Source of the DNA: a virus
Reading direction: 5' to 3' (one strand)
Length of the DNA: 23,320 bases
IMG/VR virus record: IMGVR_UViG_3300037293_000323
Location: 1-23,320 of that record
The notes beneath the pieces are model-generated. The model did not search any database, had not been told where the DNA came from, and worked only from the letters and a program-made list of their open reading frames with translations. The position numbers and the translations under genes were made by a program. Shown here piece by piece: positions 1-6,253 of the stretch (position 1 is its first letter; each line of letters starts with the position of its first letter).

Positions 1-5
1 AGTCA

Positions 6-650
6 GTGATTAATTCAACTCAGGTGGGAATGCCAAACGCTGGCCGCGCTAACAAGCAGCCATCGGCTATGGATATGGCCATTGTTGACAGTGTGTTTAA
101 TAAACTTCGTGTGTTGTTTCCGGTTGGCGCACCAAAGGTTGAGGATGAAGCCGCTCACAAAAGTGAATGGCTTAAAACATTGGCATTGCAAGAGGTTCGC
201 ACCAAAGAACAAGTGCAAATGGGCTTGAACAGGGCTAGACGTGAGCAGGGTGACCGCCAGTTTTGGCCAACGCCACGACAGTTTGCTTTGTGGTGTATGC
301 CTACGGCTTGTGATTTTGGTTTGCCTGATTTGGATTCGGCGTTTCGTGAGGCTAAAAAACATTATCACAGCCCGATGAAACACAAGTGGAGCCATGATGT
401 TGTGCGCTTGGCAGTGCGTGAATGTGGCTCGTGGTTGTTTGCTACGGGCATTGAGAAAGATGTGTTGATCATGTTTACCCGCCAGTATGAAATTTTGTGT
501 CGTAAGTTTGCCAAAGGTGAATTGGTTGATGTTGAGTTGCCTATGGCATTGCCAACTCGTGCTACCCGCCGGATTGAACCTGCTGAGGGCAAGGCTTTTG
601 TTGCAAGTTTTAGGCGTCAACTTGGTTTAAGGAGTGCTAACGATGAATAA
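6..650 (+). CDS. Phage replication protein P-like (helicase loader)
   Basis: Resembles the lambda replication protein P family, which delivers the host DnaB helicase to the phage origin. The 214-residue reading frame has a helical N-terminal half, a W-P-T-P-R-Q-F segment near residue 85 typical of P-like proteins, and a basic C-terminus. The frame is open to the window edge. GTG at 6 is the first start seen; ATG at 30, behind a GGTGGG stretch, is an alternative, and a start upstream of the window cannot be excluded. It is first in a tight operon: the next gene starts 8 nt before this stop. The family is recognised by overall pattern, not by a catalytic motif. A lambda O-type initiator would be expected just upstream, outside the window. 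Confidence 0.75.
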   Translation: MINSTQVGMPNAGRANKQPSAMDMAIVDSVFNKLRVLFPVGAPKVEDEAAHKSEWLKTLALQEVRTKEQVQMGLNRARREQGDRQFWPTPRQFALWCMPTACDFGLPDLDSAFREAKKHYHSPMKHKWSHDVVRLAVRECGSWLFATGIEKDVLIMFTRQYEILCRKFAKGELVDVELPMALPTRATRRIEPAEGKAFVASFRRQLGLRSANDE

Positions 651-876
651 ACCTGTTTTGAATAAGCAGTTAACCCAAAAAGAGCGTTTGTGTGTGGTGT
701 TGAGTACAGGCCGTTTTTTAACGCTGTATGAGATCCCGCAGCAGTGTTTTGACCAGTTTGGTGTGCACGATAGCGAAACGGCATTAAGTGCTAGATGGCG
801 TGATTTACCTCATTCGGTTAAGCAAAAACGCCGCCGTGATAAGTGCCATGCCTGGGAATACAGGTTGGTGGCTTGA
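643..876 (+). CDS. Small phage protein of unknown function
   Basis: A basic 77-residue protein. ATG at 643 is chosen over the GTG at 634 because GGAG at 631-634 lies 8 nt upstream of it. The start overlaps the end of the P-like gene by 8 nt, and the stop TGA (874-876) shares its last base with the ATG of the recombinase gene, so translation is probably coupled. The segment from about residue 10 to 50 looks like a winged-helix fold (helices, then R-W-R-D-L-P), but this is only an impression. No family is recognised. The basic run K-Q-K-R-R-R-D-K near the C-terminus suits a nucleic-acid-binding role, which is inference. Confidence 0.6.
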   Translation: MNKPVLNKQLTQKERLCVVLSTGRFLTLYEIPQQCFDQFGVHDSETALSARWRDLPHSVKQKRRRDKCHAWEYRLVA

Positions 877-2135
877 TGGTGAAGGCTGCGAAAGGGGTTG
901 AGGTAGGCAAGTTAAACGATGCGGCGTTAAAACGTTGGTTACGTGATGGTGAGTGTCGTGATTATCGTGATCTGCAGTTTCCTGAAATTCGTTTACGTGC
1001 TGCAACTGGCCGAACGCGGGCGAGTGTTCATTTGGTGTTGAATGAAAACGGTAAAACGGTTTGGCAAAAGGTGGGCACCTGGCCAAGCATGTGTATTAAA
1101 ACCTTGTGTGCAGATTTACCGGTAATGTTGGCTAAACGCAATGTGGGCGGCATGGTGACGGGGCAGTTTGATTCGGTCGGCAGTTTGCTTGAGTGGTACC
1201 AGGAACACATTGCCAATAACACTACCTACAGCAAAAGTTGGCGCAGTAATATTAAGTCGATGATCAAGTGTCATTTGTTGCCGAGGTTGGCAGCTGTGCG
1301 ATTGCATGATGTGAGCTTTATGACGATTGACGGCTATTTGGTTAAGCCGATGTTGGTTGAAGGGTTTTCGCCTAAGTACATTCGTGAGGCGGTGAATAAG
1401 CTAAAAGCGGTGTTTGCTGCGGCGTCAAAGCTGCGTTTGATTAGTGTTAATCCGCTAGCCGGTTATCGAGTGACGTATTCAATTAAGGTGGGTGATGTGG
1501 TTGATACTCGGTTGTTTGAGTCTGATTTAGCTAAATTGTTTACTCGCTTAAGTGAGGTGGTGATGCCGGTGCAGATGTTGTTTGTGTTGATGATGATGTT
1601 TGGCACTCGCATTAACGAGACTCGATTAGCGCGATGGGAACACTTTGCGGGTGATTATTGGGTGATACCTGCCAGTAATGCCAAGAATAACCAGGAGCAT
1701 CGAGTGCCTATGACCGATTCAGCTAAGGCACTTATTGAGCATTATAAACGTTGGCAGCTTAAGCATTTGGGCAAGCGAGCTTATTTGTTCCCTGGCAATA
1801 TCGGCGCTATTTCAATTCGGTCTGCTCATGACTGGCATACTCAAATTAGGTTTAAGCATTTCACCAGCCATGATTTACGCCGTTTATTTAGAACCATCGT
1901 TGCTGACCTAGGTGTCGATACCATGATTGGTGAGCGATTGCTTAATCATGCCTTGCCTGTGTTGCTGCGTAAGTATGTTAAATCAACCCTAGATAAGGGC
2001 ATGAGCCAAGCGTTAGATCAATATCATCAATATTTAATTTATCGTGGGTTTTCTTCTGTTGCGCCCGAGATATTACCTAGATCGTCAGTGGAAGTTGGGA
2101 ACGGTCAAACCCTGACTGCCAGTGGGTGGCTGTGA
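876..2135 (+). CDS. int: Tyrosine recombinase (phage integrase)
   Basis: Site-specific recombinase for integrating and excising the prophage. The catalytic set is complete. Counting from the ATG at 876 (419 aa), R245 is in G-T-R-I-N-E-T, K270 in N-A-K-N-N, H332 and R335 in T-S-H-D-L-R-R, H358 in L-L-N-H-A and the Tyr nucleophile Y367 in R-K-Y-V-K. Residues about 15-85 look like a P4-type arm-binding domain, and about 100-200 like the helical core-binding domain. ATG at 876 overlaps the previous stop (TGATG) and was preferred to an ATG at 843 inside the previous gene. Its place is odd: it lies inside the replication-to-Q operon and is co-directional with it, instead of at a prophage end beside attP. 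No attP repeat was recognised nearby. I see no sign of decay. Confidence 0.9.
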   Translation: MVKAAKGVEVGKLNDAALKRWLRDGECRDYRDLQFPEIRLRAATGRTRASVHLVLNENGKTVWQKVGTWPSMCIKTLCADLPVMLAKRNVGGMVTGQFDSVGSLLEWYQEHIANNTTYSKSWRSNIKSMIKCHLLPRLAAVRLHDVSFMTIDGYLVKPMLVEGFSPKYIREAVNKLKAVFAAASKLRLISVNPLAGYRVTYSIKVGDVVDTRLFESDLAKLFTRLSEVVMPVQMLFVLMMMFGTRINETRLARWEHFAGDYWVIPASNAKNNQEHRVPMTDSAKALIEHYKRWQLKHLGKRAYLFPGNIGAISIRSAHDWHTQIRFKHFTSHDLRRLFRTIVADLGVDTMIGERLLNHALPVLLRKYVKSTLDKGMSQALDQYHQYLIYRGFSSVAPEILPRSSVEVGNGQTLTASGWL

Positions 2136-2162
2136 TGATCACTGCATCATTGTTAGAAGAAT

Positions 2163-2408
2163 ATGCAATTAGAGGTTTTGGGGGGCGAAATGGCATTACG
2201 CGGGTTTGATTTTTTGAAAACAGGCAGGAATATTCGCGGGCTAACCCAGACCGAAGTGGCCGAGATTTATGGGGTAAGTGAACGGACTTATCAGCGTTGG
2301 GAACGGGGTGATGTGAGAGTGCCGTTTGATGATGTGTCGGCAATATGCGCCCAGGTGTTTAAGTTAGGGATAGATGAAATAAGTGCGCTTATTAGTGGTG
2401 AAGAATAA
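2163..2408 (+). CDS. XRE/Cro-type HTH DNA-binding protein
   Basis: An 81-residue protein (72 if translation starts at ATG 2190) containing a compact helix-turn-helix. The segment L-T-Q-T-E-V-A-E-I-Y-G-V-S-E-R-T-Y-Q-R-W-E is typical of XRE-family recognition helices. The start is ambiguous: 2190 lies just behind a GGGGGG run that could act as a ribosome-binding site, while 2163 has only a weak AGAAGA. Its stop overlaps the ATG of the Q-like gene (TAATG at 2406-2410), so the two are probably translationally coupled. In this position it is a likely middle/late regulator, and one candidate to bind the paired palindromes at 11178-11214. That link is inference. Confidence 0.75.
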   Translation: MQLEVLGGEMALRGFDFLKTGRNIRGLTQTEVAEIYGVSERTYQRWERGDVRVPFDDVSAICAQVFKLGIDEISALISGEE

Positions 2409-2782
2409 TGGCGAAGATTAATGTGCAGCAGCTACAACATCAACAAGTGACGCTGAACATGAAAGCGTTGCGGCATGGGTTAACGCGCTGGGGTAACTAT
2501 TGGGCCCATCAAGAATATGGCCAAGGGTTCGCAAGCCGAAGCCAGTGCGACAAGTTAGGCGAAGTGATTGTTTACGGTAGTTCGGCAGTGGTCGAGATAA
2601 CGCCACCGCGTGAGGTAAGGCACTTCGATATGATGATTGAGCGGTTAGCACCCCAATGTATACGGGCCATTAGAGCGCACTACATCTGCAAAGGGCAGTG
2701 GGCCTTGATGGGATTTGATAGCAAGAAGTCGTATTTGTATTGGTTGAGAAGGGCAGAGATAAGGTTGATGGGTGAGTTATGA
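2408..2782 (+). CDS. Phage antitermination protein Q-like
   Basis: A 124-residue protein resembling the lambdoid Q-type (antitermQ) group: an L-x-x-W-G-x-Y/W N-terminal region, a middle variable part, then a C-terminal sigma-region-4-like helix-turn-helix ending in Y-L-Y-W-L-R-R-A-E-I-R-L. Such proteins load on RNA polymerase at the late promoter so that it reads through the downstream terminator. The gene lies at the end of the early operon. A matching promoter, leader and terminator occur at 11218-11367 before the lysis genes, which supports the call. The 8.4 kb between Q and that promoter is unusually large and is filled with cargo. The family call rests on pattern and context. Confidence 0.65.
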   Translation: MAKINVQQLQHQQVTLNMKALRHGLTRWGNYWAHQEYGQGFASRSQCDKLGEVIVYGSSAVVEITPPREVRHFDMMIERLAPQCIRAIRAHYICKGQWALMGFDSKKSYLYWLRRAEIRLMGEL

Positions 2783-2822
2783 TTATAAATATTATTGATG
2801 GTGATAGTGTGATTGTATTTAA

Positions 2823-3023
2823 GTGTCTAATTTTATGTGGCTTTTGTTCTTGAGTGTCATTACTTTTTTAATGGGTCCTTCTGGCTCGGTGCACTGCGGT
2901 GGAGGACAAGCGCAGTGCTTCACTATTTATGAAAAATTTAGGGGGTTGCGTTGTTGTTTTATGGGCTTGATCTCTGCTATTCAATTTTACCTAAAAAATA
3001 AACCTATTAAGTTGATGAATTAA
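2823..3023 (+). CDS. Doubtful small ORF after Q
   Basis: A possible 66-residue protein from GTG 2823 (or 62 from ATG 2835), with a hydrophobic N-terminal stretch and several cysteines. No ribosome-binding site or recognised family supports it, and it contains the perfect 8-bp hairpin at 2891-2918, which may be the functional element here instead. The remainder of 2783-3184 holds only the promoter-like elements listed separately. Confidence 0.2.
   Translation: MSNFMWLLFLSVITFLMGPSGSVHCGGGQAQCFTIYEKFRGLRCCFMGLISAIQFYLKNKPIKLMN
2891..2918 (+). other. Perfect 8-bp stem-loop downstream of Q
   Basis: GCACTGCG at 2891-2898 is perfectly repeated in inverse at 2911-2918 with a 12-nt purine-rich loop. 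No T-run follows, so it is not a standard intrinsic terminator. It could be an RNA processing or stability element for the end of the early transcript, or a protein-binding palindrome. Confidence 0.45.
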
Positions 3024-3062
3024 TAGTGTTTTACCCTACATTTGATGATGAACAATTCCACT

Positions 3063-3120
3063 CAACTTTTGATCGTCGTAAACCACAACTTTTGATCGCC
3101 TAAAAATTTGTGCCTATAAC
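3063..3120 (+). promoter_or_regulatory. Promoter with direct-repeat operator
   Basis: TTGATC (3092-3097) and TATAAC (3115-3120) are separated by 17 nt and make a good sigma70-type promoter for the gene at 3191. The 13-mer CAACTTTTGATCG occurs at 3063-3075 and again at 3086-3098, 23 bp apart (about two helical turns). The second copy overlaps the -35 box, so repressor control is plausible. Confidence 0.5.
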
Positions 3121-3164
3121 TTAAATTTGATGCTACTTTTAATGCACTGGTTAAATTGATGTAA

Positions 3165-3180
3165 CACTAGTTCACTAGTT
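3165..3180 (+). repeat. Tandem CACTAGTT duplication before a start
   Basis: The octamer CACTAGTT occurs twice head-to-tail (3165-3172, 3173-3180), directly followed by the AAGG ribosome-binding site of the gene at 3191. Each unit contains the palindrome ACTAGT, so the leader RNA could fold next to the ribosome-binding site, or the two units could be paired protein sites. Confidence 0.55.
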
Positions 3181-3190
3181 AAGGATGACT

Positions 3191-3430
3191 ATGAGTAACG
3201 CCACAGAATTGTATTGTATTGAATCCACCTCTGAGATGTCGATCATCGAAGAGATAATTCAAAATGAGATGAAATGGGCCGACGACTTACCCCAAGATTT
3301 AGCGGTAAACGTTTTTACCAAGGACAATGATTTGTGTTGGGATTACGATCGTTCCGTTCCCATTTCTTTTGAACAAGAAAAAGTATTAGTCAAAATCGTG
3401 CACACTGCATTTAGCTCAGTAAGGCGATAA
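3191..3430 (+). CDS. Small acidic protein of unknown function
   Basis: A 79-residue acidic protein with no recognised family. ATG at 3191 is preferred to ATG at 3185 because AAGG (3181-3184) is 6 nt from 3191 and abuts 3185. It has its own promoter-like element (3092-3120), so it looks like an independent cargo gene. Its stop codon falls at the point where the longer direct repeat (3426-3812) begins. Small acidic phage proteins often mimic DNA or inhibit host enzymes, but nothing in the sequence proves that here. Confidence 0.6.
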   Translation: MSNATELYCIESTSEMSIIEEIIQNEMKWADDLPQDLAVNVFTKDNDLCWDYDRSVPISFEQEKVLVKIVHTAFSSVRR

Positions 3431-3812
3431 CTTACTAAAAATATTAAAATACAGCTGCGTAGACGTTGGATTGTGATGAATGTTTTAGAATGTTCAACTT
3501 CACGTTAGTATGCTAGTTAAACCAAGCCGCAGCTAAGCGCCAAGTGCTGACTCAATCGAGTGTATTAACCTCATTGAATCAGTTAGACTTAAAAAAGATG
3601 TGATGGAACACCATAATGACAAGGGAATTGTAATTGAACACATACAAATCAAGCCTCATAATCAATTCACAATTGCTTTGCAGCCCCGAGCTTGCATAAA
3701 AAAAAGCAAATTCCTATAGCATAATGTGTAGCCATTAACCTGGACTCGGCATCGGCCCAGCCCAACAAGCGATTTATGCGTCGCAAACAGCGCAACGCAC
3801 AAATACTAAAAC
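3426..3812 (+). repeat. Long direct repeat, copy 1, upstream of CoiA-like gene
   Basis: Copy 1 of a long direct repeat whose partner is 7131-7525. Similarity is patchy over 3426-3515 and strong from the core-like GTTAAAC (3516-3522) to AAAAC at 3808-3812, including a 38-nt block (3632-3669) identical in both copies. The strong part holds a remnant of a 63-codon ORF, out of frame here because of two extra bases near 3597, then the attC-like hairpin at 3760-3819. A cargo gene begins 28 nt after the repeat. Nothing else is seen between 3431 and 3840. Confidence 0.85.
3634..3662 (+). promoter_or_regulatory. Candidate promoter inside repeat copy 1
   Basis: TTGAAC (3634-3639), 17 nt, then CATAAT (3657-3662): a sigma70-like promoter pointing at the CoiA-like gene. 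It lies in the 38-nt block that is identical in the second repeat copy. Confidence 0.35.
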
Positions 3813-3819
3813 GTTATAT
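3760..3819 (+). other. Integron attC-like recombination site
   Basis: Starts with GCCCAAC (3760-3766), which fits the attC R'' consensus RYYYAAC, and ends with GTTATAT (3813-3819), one base off GTTRRRY. Between them an imperfect stem pairs 3772-3784 with 3792-3804 (11 of 13 positions). The 60-bp length suits a short attC. Similarity with the second repeat copy stops at the putative cleavage point before GTT, as expected if different cassettes follow. A covariance-model test was not possible. Confidence 0.45.
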
Positions 3820-3840
3820 GCAACTGAGTGTTATTTATCT

Positions 3841-4593
3841 ATGAAATTTTCATTAGCTGATGGAATTAAGCAAGCTCCTCTTCCAAAGATGAAAGGGATT
3901 TGTATATTTTGTGGCAACCCAACTGTAGCAAAATGCGGATCAAAAATTCGATGGCATTGGGCACACAAAGTAAAATGTACTTGTGATCCATGGTGGGATA
4001 ATGAATCTCAATGGCACCGAGATTGGAAGAATCATTGGGAAGATCATAATCAAGAAATCGTATACTTTGATGCAAGCGGTGAAAAACATATTGCAGATGT
4101 CGTTAATGAGCAGAATGTTGTAATTGAATTTCAAAATTCTCCAATGTCTGAAGCTGAGTTAAAATCAAGAGAGGATTTCTACGGAGATATGATCTGGGTA
4201 ATCAATGGCCGTAATTTGGCTAAAAACATGAAATTGCGTGCGATGCTTCCCGATCCTTTGCATGATTCAATGGAAGACATATCTATTCATTCAAGTAATC
4301 ATAAAACTCATTTCGTTTATTCCCTTATTTCAGAATATCGAGGTCCAAATGAGTTAGTAGAAATACATAGCTCAGATAAAATAGATAAAATAATTAAATC
4401 AACACATGTAGGGCATTTTCTATTTGAATGGAAAAGACCTAGATATGTTTGGTTAAAAGCTACAAAACCAGTTTATTTAGACTTTGGTAAAGGAATTATT
4501 TGGCAGTTGATGCGTTTTAACGACCACAGTAGTTTTTGCATTAAGGCATTTAATAAAGAAGATTTTTTGGAAAAGTTTAAAGGAGTTGCATAG
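3841..4593 (+). CDS. CoiA-like nuclease protein
   Basis: A 250-residue protein resembling the CoiA family (competence-associated, PD-(D/E)xK nuclease fold). Residues 20-42 contain C21-x2-C24 and H39-x2-H42, consistent with a zinc-binding CoiA N-terminal segment. The nuclease-like core follows: W-H-R-D-W-K near 58-63, then H-I-A-D86-V and I-E96-F-Q98, giving a D...E-x-Q active-site pattern with Q in place of the usual K. The C-terminal 110 residues are unrecognised. The gene stands alone, 28 nt after a cassette-like repeat with its own candidate promoter, and is AT-rich like the rest of the cargo. In a prophage cargo zone a DNA-targeting or anti-phage role is more likely than natural competence, which is inference. 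Confidence 0.75.
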   Translation: MKFSLADGIKQAPLPKMKGICIFCGNPTVAKCGSKIRWHWAHKVKCTCDPWWDNESQWHRDWKNHWEDHNQEIVYFDASGEKHIADVVNEQNVVIEFQNSPMSEAELKSREDFYGDMIWVINGRNLAKNMKLRAMLPDPLHDSMEDISIHSSNHKTHFVYSLISEYRGPNELVEIHSSDKIDKIIKSTHVGHFLFEWKRPRYVWLKATKPVYLDFGKGIIWQLMRFNDHSSFCIKAFNKEDFLEKFKGVA

Positions 4594-4619
4594 CAAGTTG
4601 CTGGACTCGGACTCGATAC

Positions 4620-4668
4620 AGTTGTCGCGTTTTTTGCTAAAAGAAAAAGCAAAAAAACAGCACCAACT
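4620..4668 (+). other. Long imperfect hairpin after CoiA-like gene
   Basis: Arms 4620-4638 and 4648-4668 (AGTTG..GTTTTTTGCT / AGCAAAAAAAC..CAACT) form an imperfect stem of about 19 bp. It may terminate the CoiA-like transcript, although no clean T-run follows. The outer AGTTG/CAACT and inner TTTTTGCT recall the attC-like site at 9303-9405, so a degenerate cassette end is an alternative. Confidence 0.45.
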
Positions 4669-4733
4669 TACTGGCCGGTGAGCAAAGAGTTGTGTTTAGT
4701 CTAAGCAGTATCGACTTCTATTAAGGTTATGAG

Positions 4734-5336
4734 ATGAAAGATGGATTGCAGGATCTGATTGATGGAATACTAGAAAATGAGCTTCAATATATTAATAGAA
4801 ATGTGAATGCTCTATTACTTCCGCAATCAACAGAGGCAATTGTTTTACATTCAAAATATTTAGCTTCTACAGAAAATGATCAAACACACAATTACAATAT
4901 GGGGTCTTTAACTCTTGGAGAAATAGAAGAGTATTCAATAGAGGAAATAGATGTCCCATCGTTCGAGCAATTTATTGTAAAAAATTTGACTGAGCACGGA
5001 TACAGTAAAAGCAGGTTTGATCAAATTTTACTAAATAACAGGAGTAACTTTGTGGATCTTGACATTACTCCGTTTGATCCAATATTTAATAAATTTGAAC
5101 ACGAGTTAAAAGGGATATGCCAAACTTCAAAAGTAATAGCTGCTCATTTTACATCAAATCAATATAACCTAGCGAAAGATGAGTTCAATGCTTTAAAAGT
5201 GCGTTTCCCCTCCTTTTTCCCCCCAGAGACAGGCTCATTAATTGATAAGCTAAACACTTTCTTTGCTAAGCATCAGTTTTTAATATTCATTCTTGCTTTG
5301 CTTAGTATTGTTATTGGTATTATTAGTATTGTTTGA
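4734..5336 (+). CDS. Tail-anchored membrane protein, unknown function
   Basis: A 200-residue protein whose only clear feature is one C-terminal hydrophobic segment (about residues 180-200, F-L-I-F-I-L-A-L-L-S-I-V...), with no charged tail after it. The rest is soluble, acidic and probably helical, so it should be a cytoplasmic domain anchored in the inner membrane. ATG at 4734 has AAGG 8-9 nt upstream. It is a single AT-rich gene with a hairpin before it and a bidirectional terminator after it. No family is recognised. Single-pass membrane cargo proteins in prophages are often superinfection-exclusion factors, but that is only context. Confidence 0.65.
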   Translation: MKDGLQDLIDGILENELQYINRNVNALLLPQSTEAIVLHSKYLASTENDQTHNYNMGSLTLGEIEEYSIEEIDVPSFEQFIVKNLTEHGYSKSRFDQILLNNRSNFVDLDITPFDPIFNKFEHELKGICQTSKVIAAHFTSNQYNLAKDEFNALKVRFPSFFPPETGSLIDKLNTFFAKHQFLIFILALLSIVIGIISIV

Positions 5337-5380
5337 AGAAACAAAATATTGCCACCCACGGTTATTGGCACCAAACAAAA

Positions 5381-5403
5381 AATGGCTACTTGATGTAGCC
5401 ATT
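5381..5403. terminator. Bidirectional intrinsic terminator
   Basis: AATGGCTAC (5381-5389) and GTAGCCATT (5395-5403) form a perfect 9-bp stem with a 5-nt loop, with T-rich sequence on the right and A-rich on the left. It lies between the convergent membrane-protein gene (+) and Rha-family gene (-) and can stop both. Confidence 0.85.
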
Positions 5404-5426
5404 TTTATGGGCGTTTAGCGGTGTTT

Positions 5427-6011
5427 TTATCGTAAACGGGCTTGTTTCTCTGCCAATCTTGCTAATGTCGCAATCTGTTGGTTTGCGGCTTCGCTGATTT
5501 CTAGCAATTGCTCAAGTGATAAAAAGCGGGGTTCGCGCATGTACTGCACTAATTTATCGCGGCTGGTGACAAACTGGTCATCATGTATCGGTTGCGAGCT
5601 CACTATTTTGCCGCCTTCCCATGTAAACATCATGCGCTGACGCTCAAACGGGTGTGTCGTGCGGCTAAGTCGCTTTTGGGCTTCGTTAAAGGCATTAATG
5701 AAGTTGATCTTAAGTTCGGCAGCTTTGGCACCGGTAAAGCCCATCACTAAAAACATAAAACCGTCTTTGGTCAGTTGGTAAGTACGTAAATCACGCTGAT
5801 TATTCCCAACCTGTTGATTTTGCACGTTAGCGCAAAAATGCGCTGACGTAAATTCACTTGGGGCATCGACTAGAATGCGGTCAATTTTGCGTAATACATC
5901 TTTATGCTGTTTGCCAAAATAATCAGCGACGACCAGTGAGTTGGTAATGGTTTGTTGGCCGTTAATAAAGACCAGTTGCGCAGGGTAGTTTTTAGACTGT
6001 TGTAAGTTCAT
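5427..6011 (-). CDS. Rha-family phage regulatory protein (antirepressor-like)
   Basis: A 194-residue protein with a typical Rha domain at about residues 20-115: S-L-V-V-A-D-Y-F-G-K-Q-H-K-D-V-L-R-K-I followed by the conserved Y-x-L-T-K-D-G-F-M-F-L-V-M-G-F-T-G-A-K-A segment. The C-terminal part is helical. Rha proteins act in phage regulation and, with KilA-N, BRO and Ant domains, in antirepression. It is read on the minus strand against its neighbours, from a promoter at 6254-6283 that also transcribes a C4-type RNA. Its AGGAG ribosome-binding site and start region (6009-6028) contain the two target boxes of that RNA, so translation is probably repressed by antisense pairing while immunity holds. 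The antirepressor role is inferred from this arrangement. Confidence 0.85.
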   Translation of the reverse strand: MNLQQSKNYPAQLVFINGQQTITNSLVVADYFGKQHKDVLRKIDRILVDAPSEFTSAHFCANVQNQQVGNNQRDLRTYQLTKDGFMFLVMGFTGAKAAELKINFINAFNEAQKRLSRTTHPFERQRMMFTWEGGKIVSSQPIHDDQFVTSRDKLVQYMREPRFLSLEQLLEISEAANQQIATLARLAEKQARLR

Positions 6012-6084
6012 TGGGTGACACTCCTGTGTTCGAGAGTAATCATCACCTAACGGTTCGAATCATTGGGTGATGAGCTGAGCAAGG

Positions 6085-6185
6085 TTCGAACTACCGTCAC
6101 AGGAACGGCCAACCCGAAGGTTGCCTCACCCAGCCCACCATAGTAGTGGTGCGCCGAGTCACGCAATAAAAAACCAGCTCTAGGC
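6085..6185 (-). ncRNA. C4-type antisense RNA controlling the Rha gene
   Basis: On the minus strand the RNA folds into the C4 pattern known from phages P1 and P7: a CACCAC/GTGGTG-type hairpin, then box a' (TGGGTGA; + strand 6126-6132), then a hairpin with an AACC-TTCG-GGTT core, then a CCGT/ACGG hairpin presenting box b' (TCCTGTG; + strand 6098-6104) in its loop. Both 7-nt boxes are perfectly complementary, in antiparallel order, to the translation start region of the downstream gene: box b at 6022-6028 overlaps its ribosome-binding site and box a at 6012-6018 lies next to its ATG. The RNA is upstream of its target on the same transcript, as in P1. The 5' and 3' ends are approximate. Confidence 0.8.
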
Positions 6186-6253
6186 TGGCGACAATTGCGC
6201 CTGTGAAACTGCGGGGTTCGAATCCCGGCATTGGATTTTGCCAATGCCTAAAC

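Noticed and set aside
15-620. Long minus-strand ORF (201 codons) opposite the P-like gene.
   Set aside because: Shadow of the replication gene: no family resemblance, no ribosome-binding site, and operon overlaps favour the + strand.
2779-2853. 24-codon ORF overlapping the Q-like stop (ATGA).
   Set aside because: Too short, no ribosome-binding site, low-complexity AT-rich sequence.
3426-3812. Possible insertion sequence or CRISPR in the repeat region.
   Set aside because: There are only two copies, with no transposase, no terminal inverted repeats or target duplication seen, and no short regularly spaced repeats.
6212-6227. T-arm-like sequence GGGGTTCGAATCCC on the + strand, suggesting a tRNA fragment or att site.
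   Set aside because: One stem pair is mismatched, no acceptor stem, anticodon arm or D-arm is found, and no integrase is adjacent.
6047-6244. Minus-strand 65-codon ORF resembling Ash/Icd-like small phage proteins.
   Set aside because: It coincides with the C4-type RNA, whose paired boxes and hairpins explain the conservation. No ribosome-binding site is visible. It may be translated, but the RNA is the better-supported feature.
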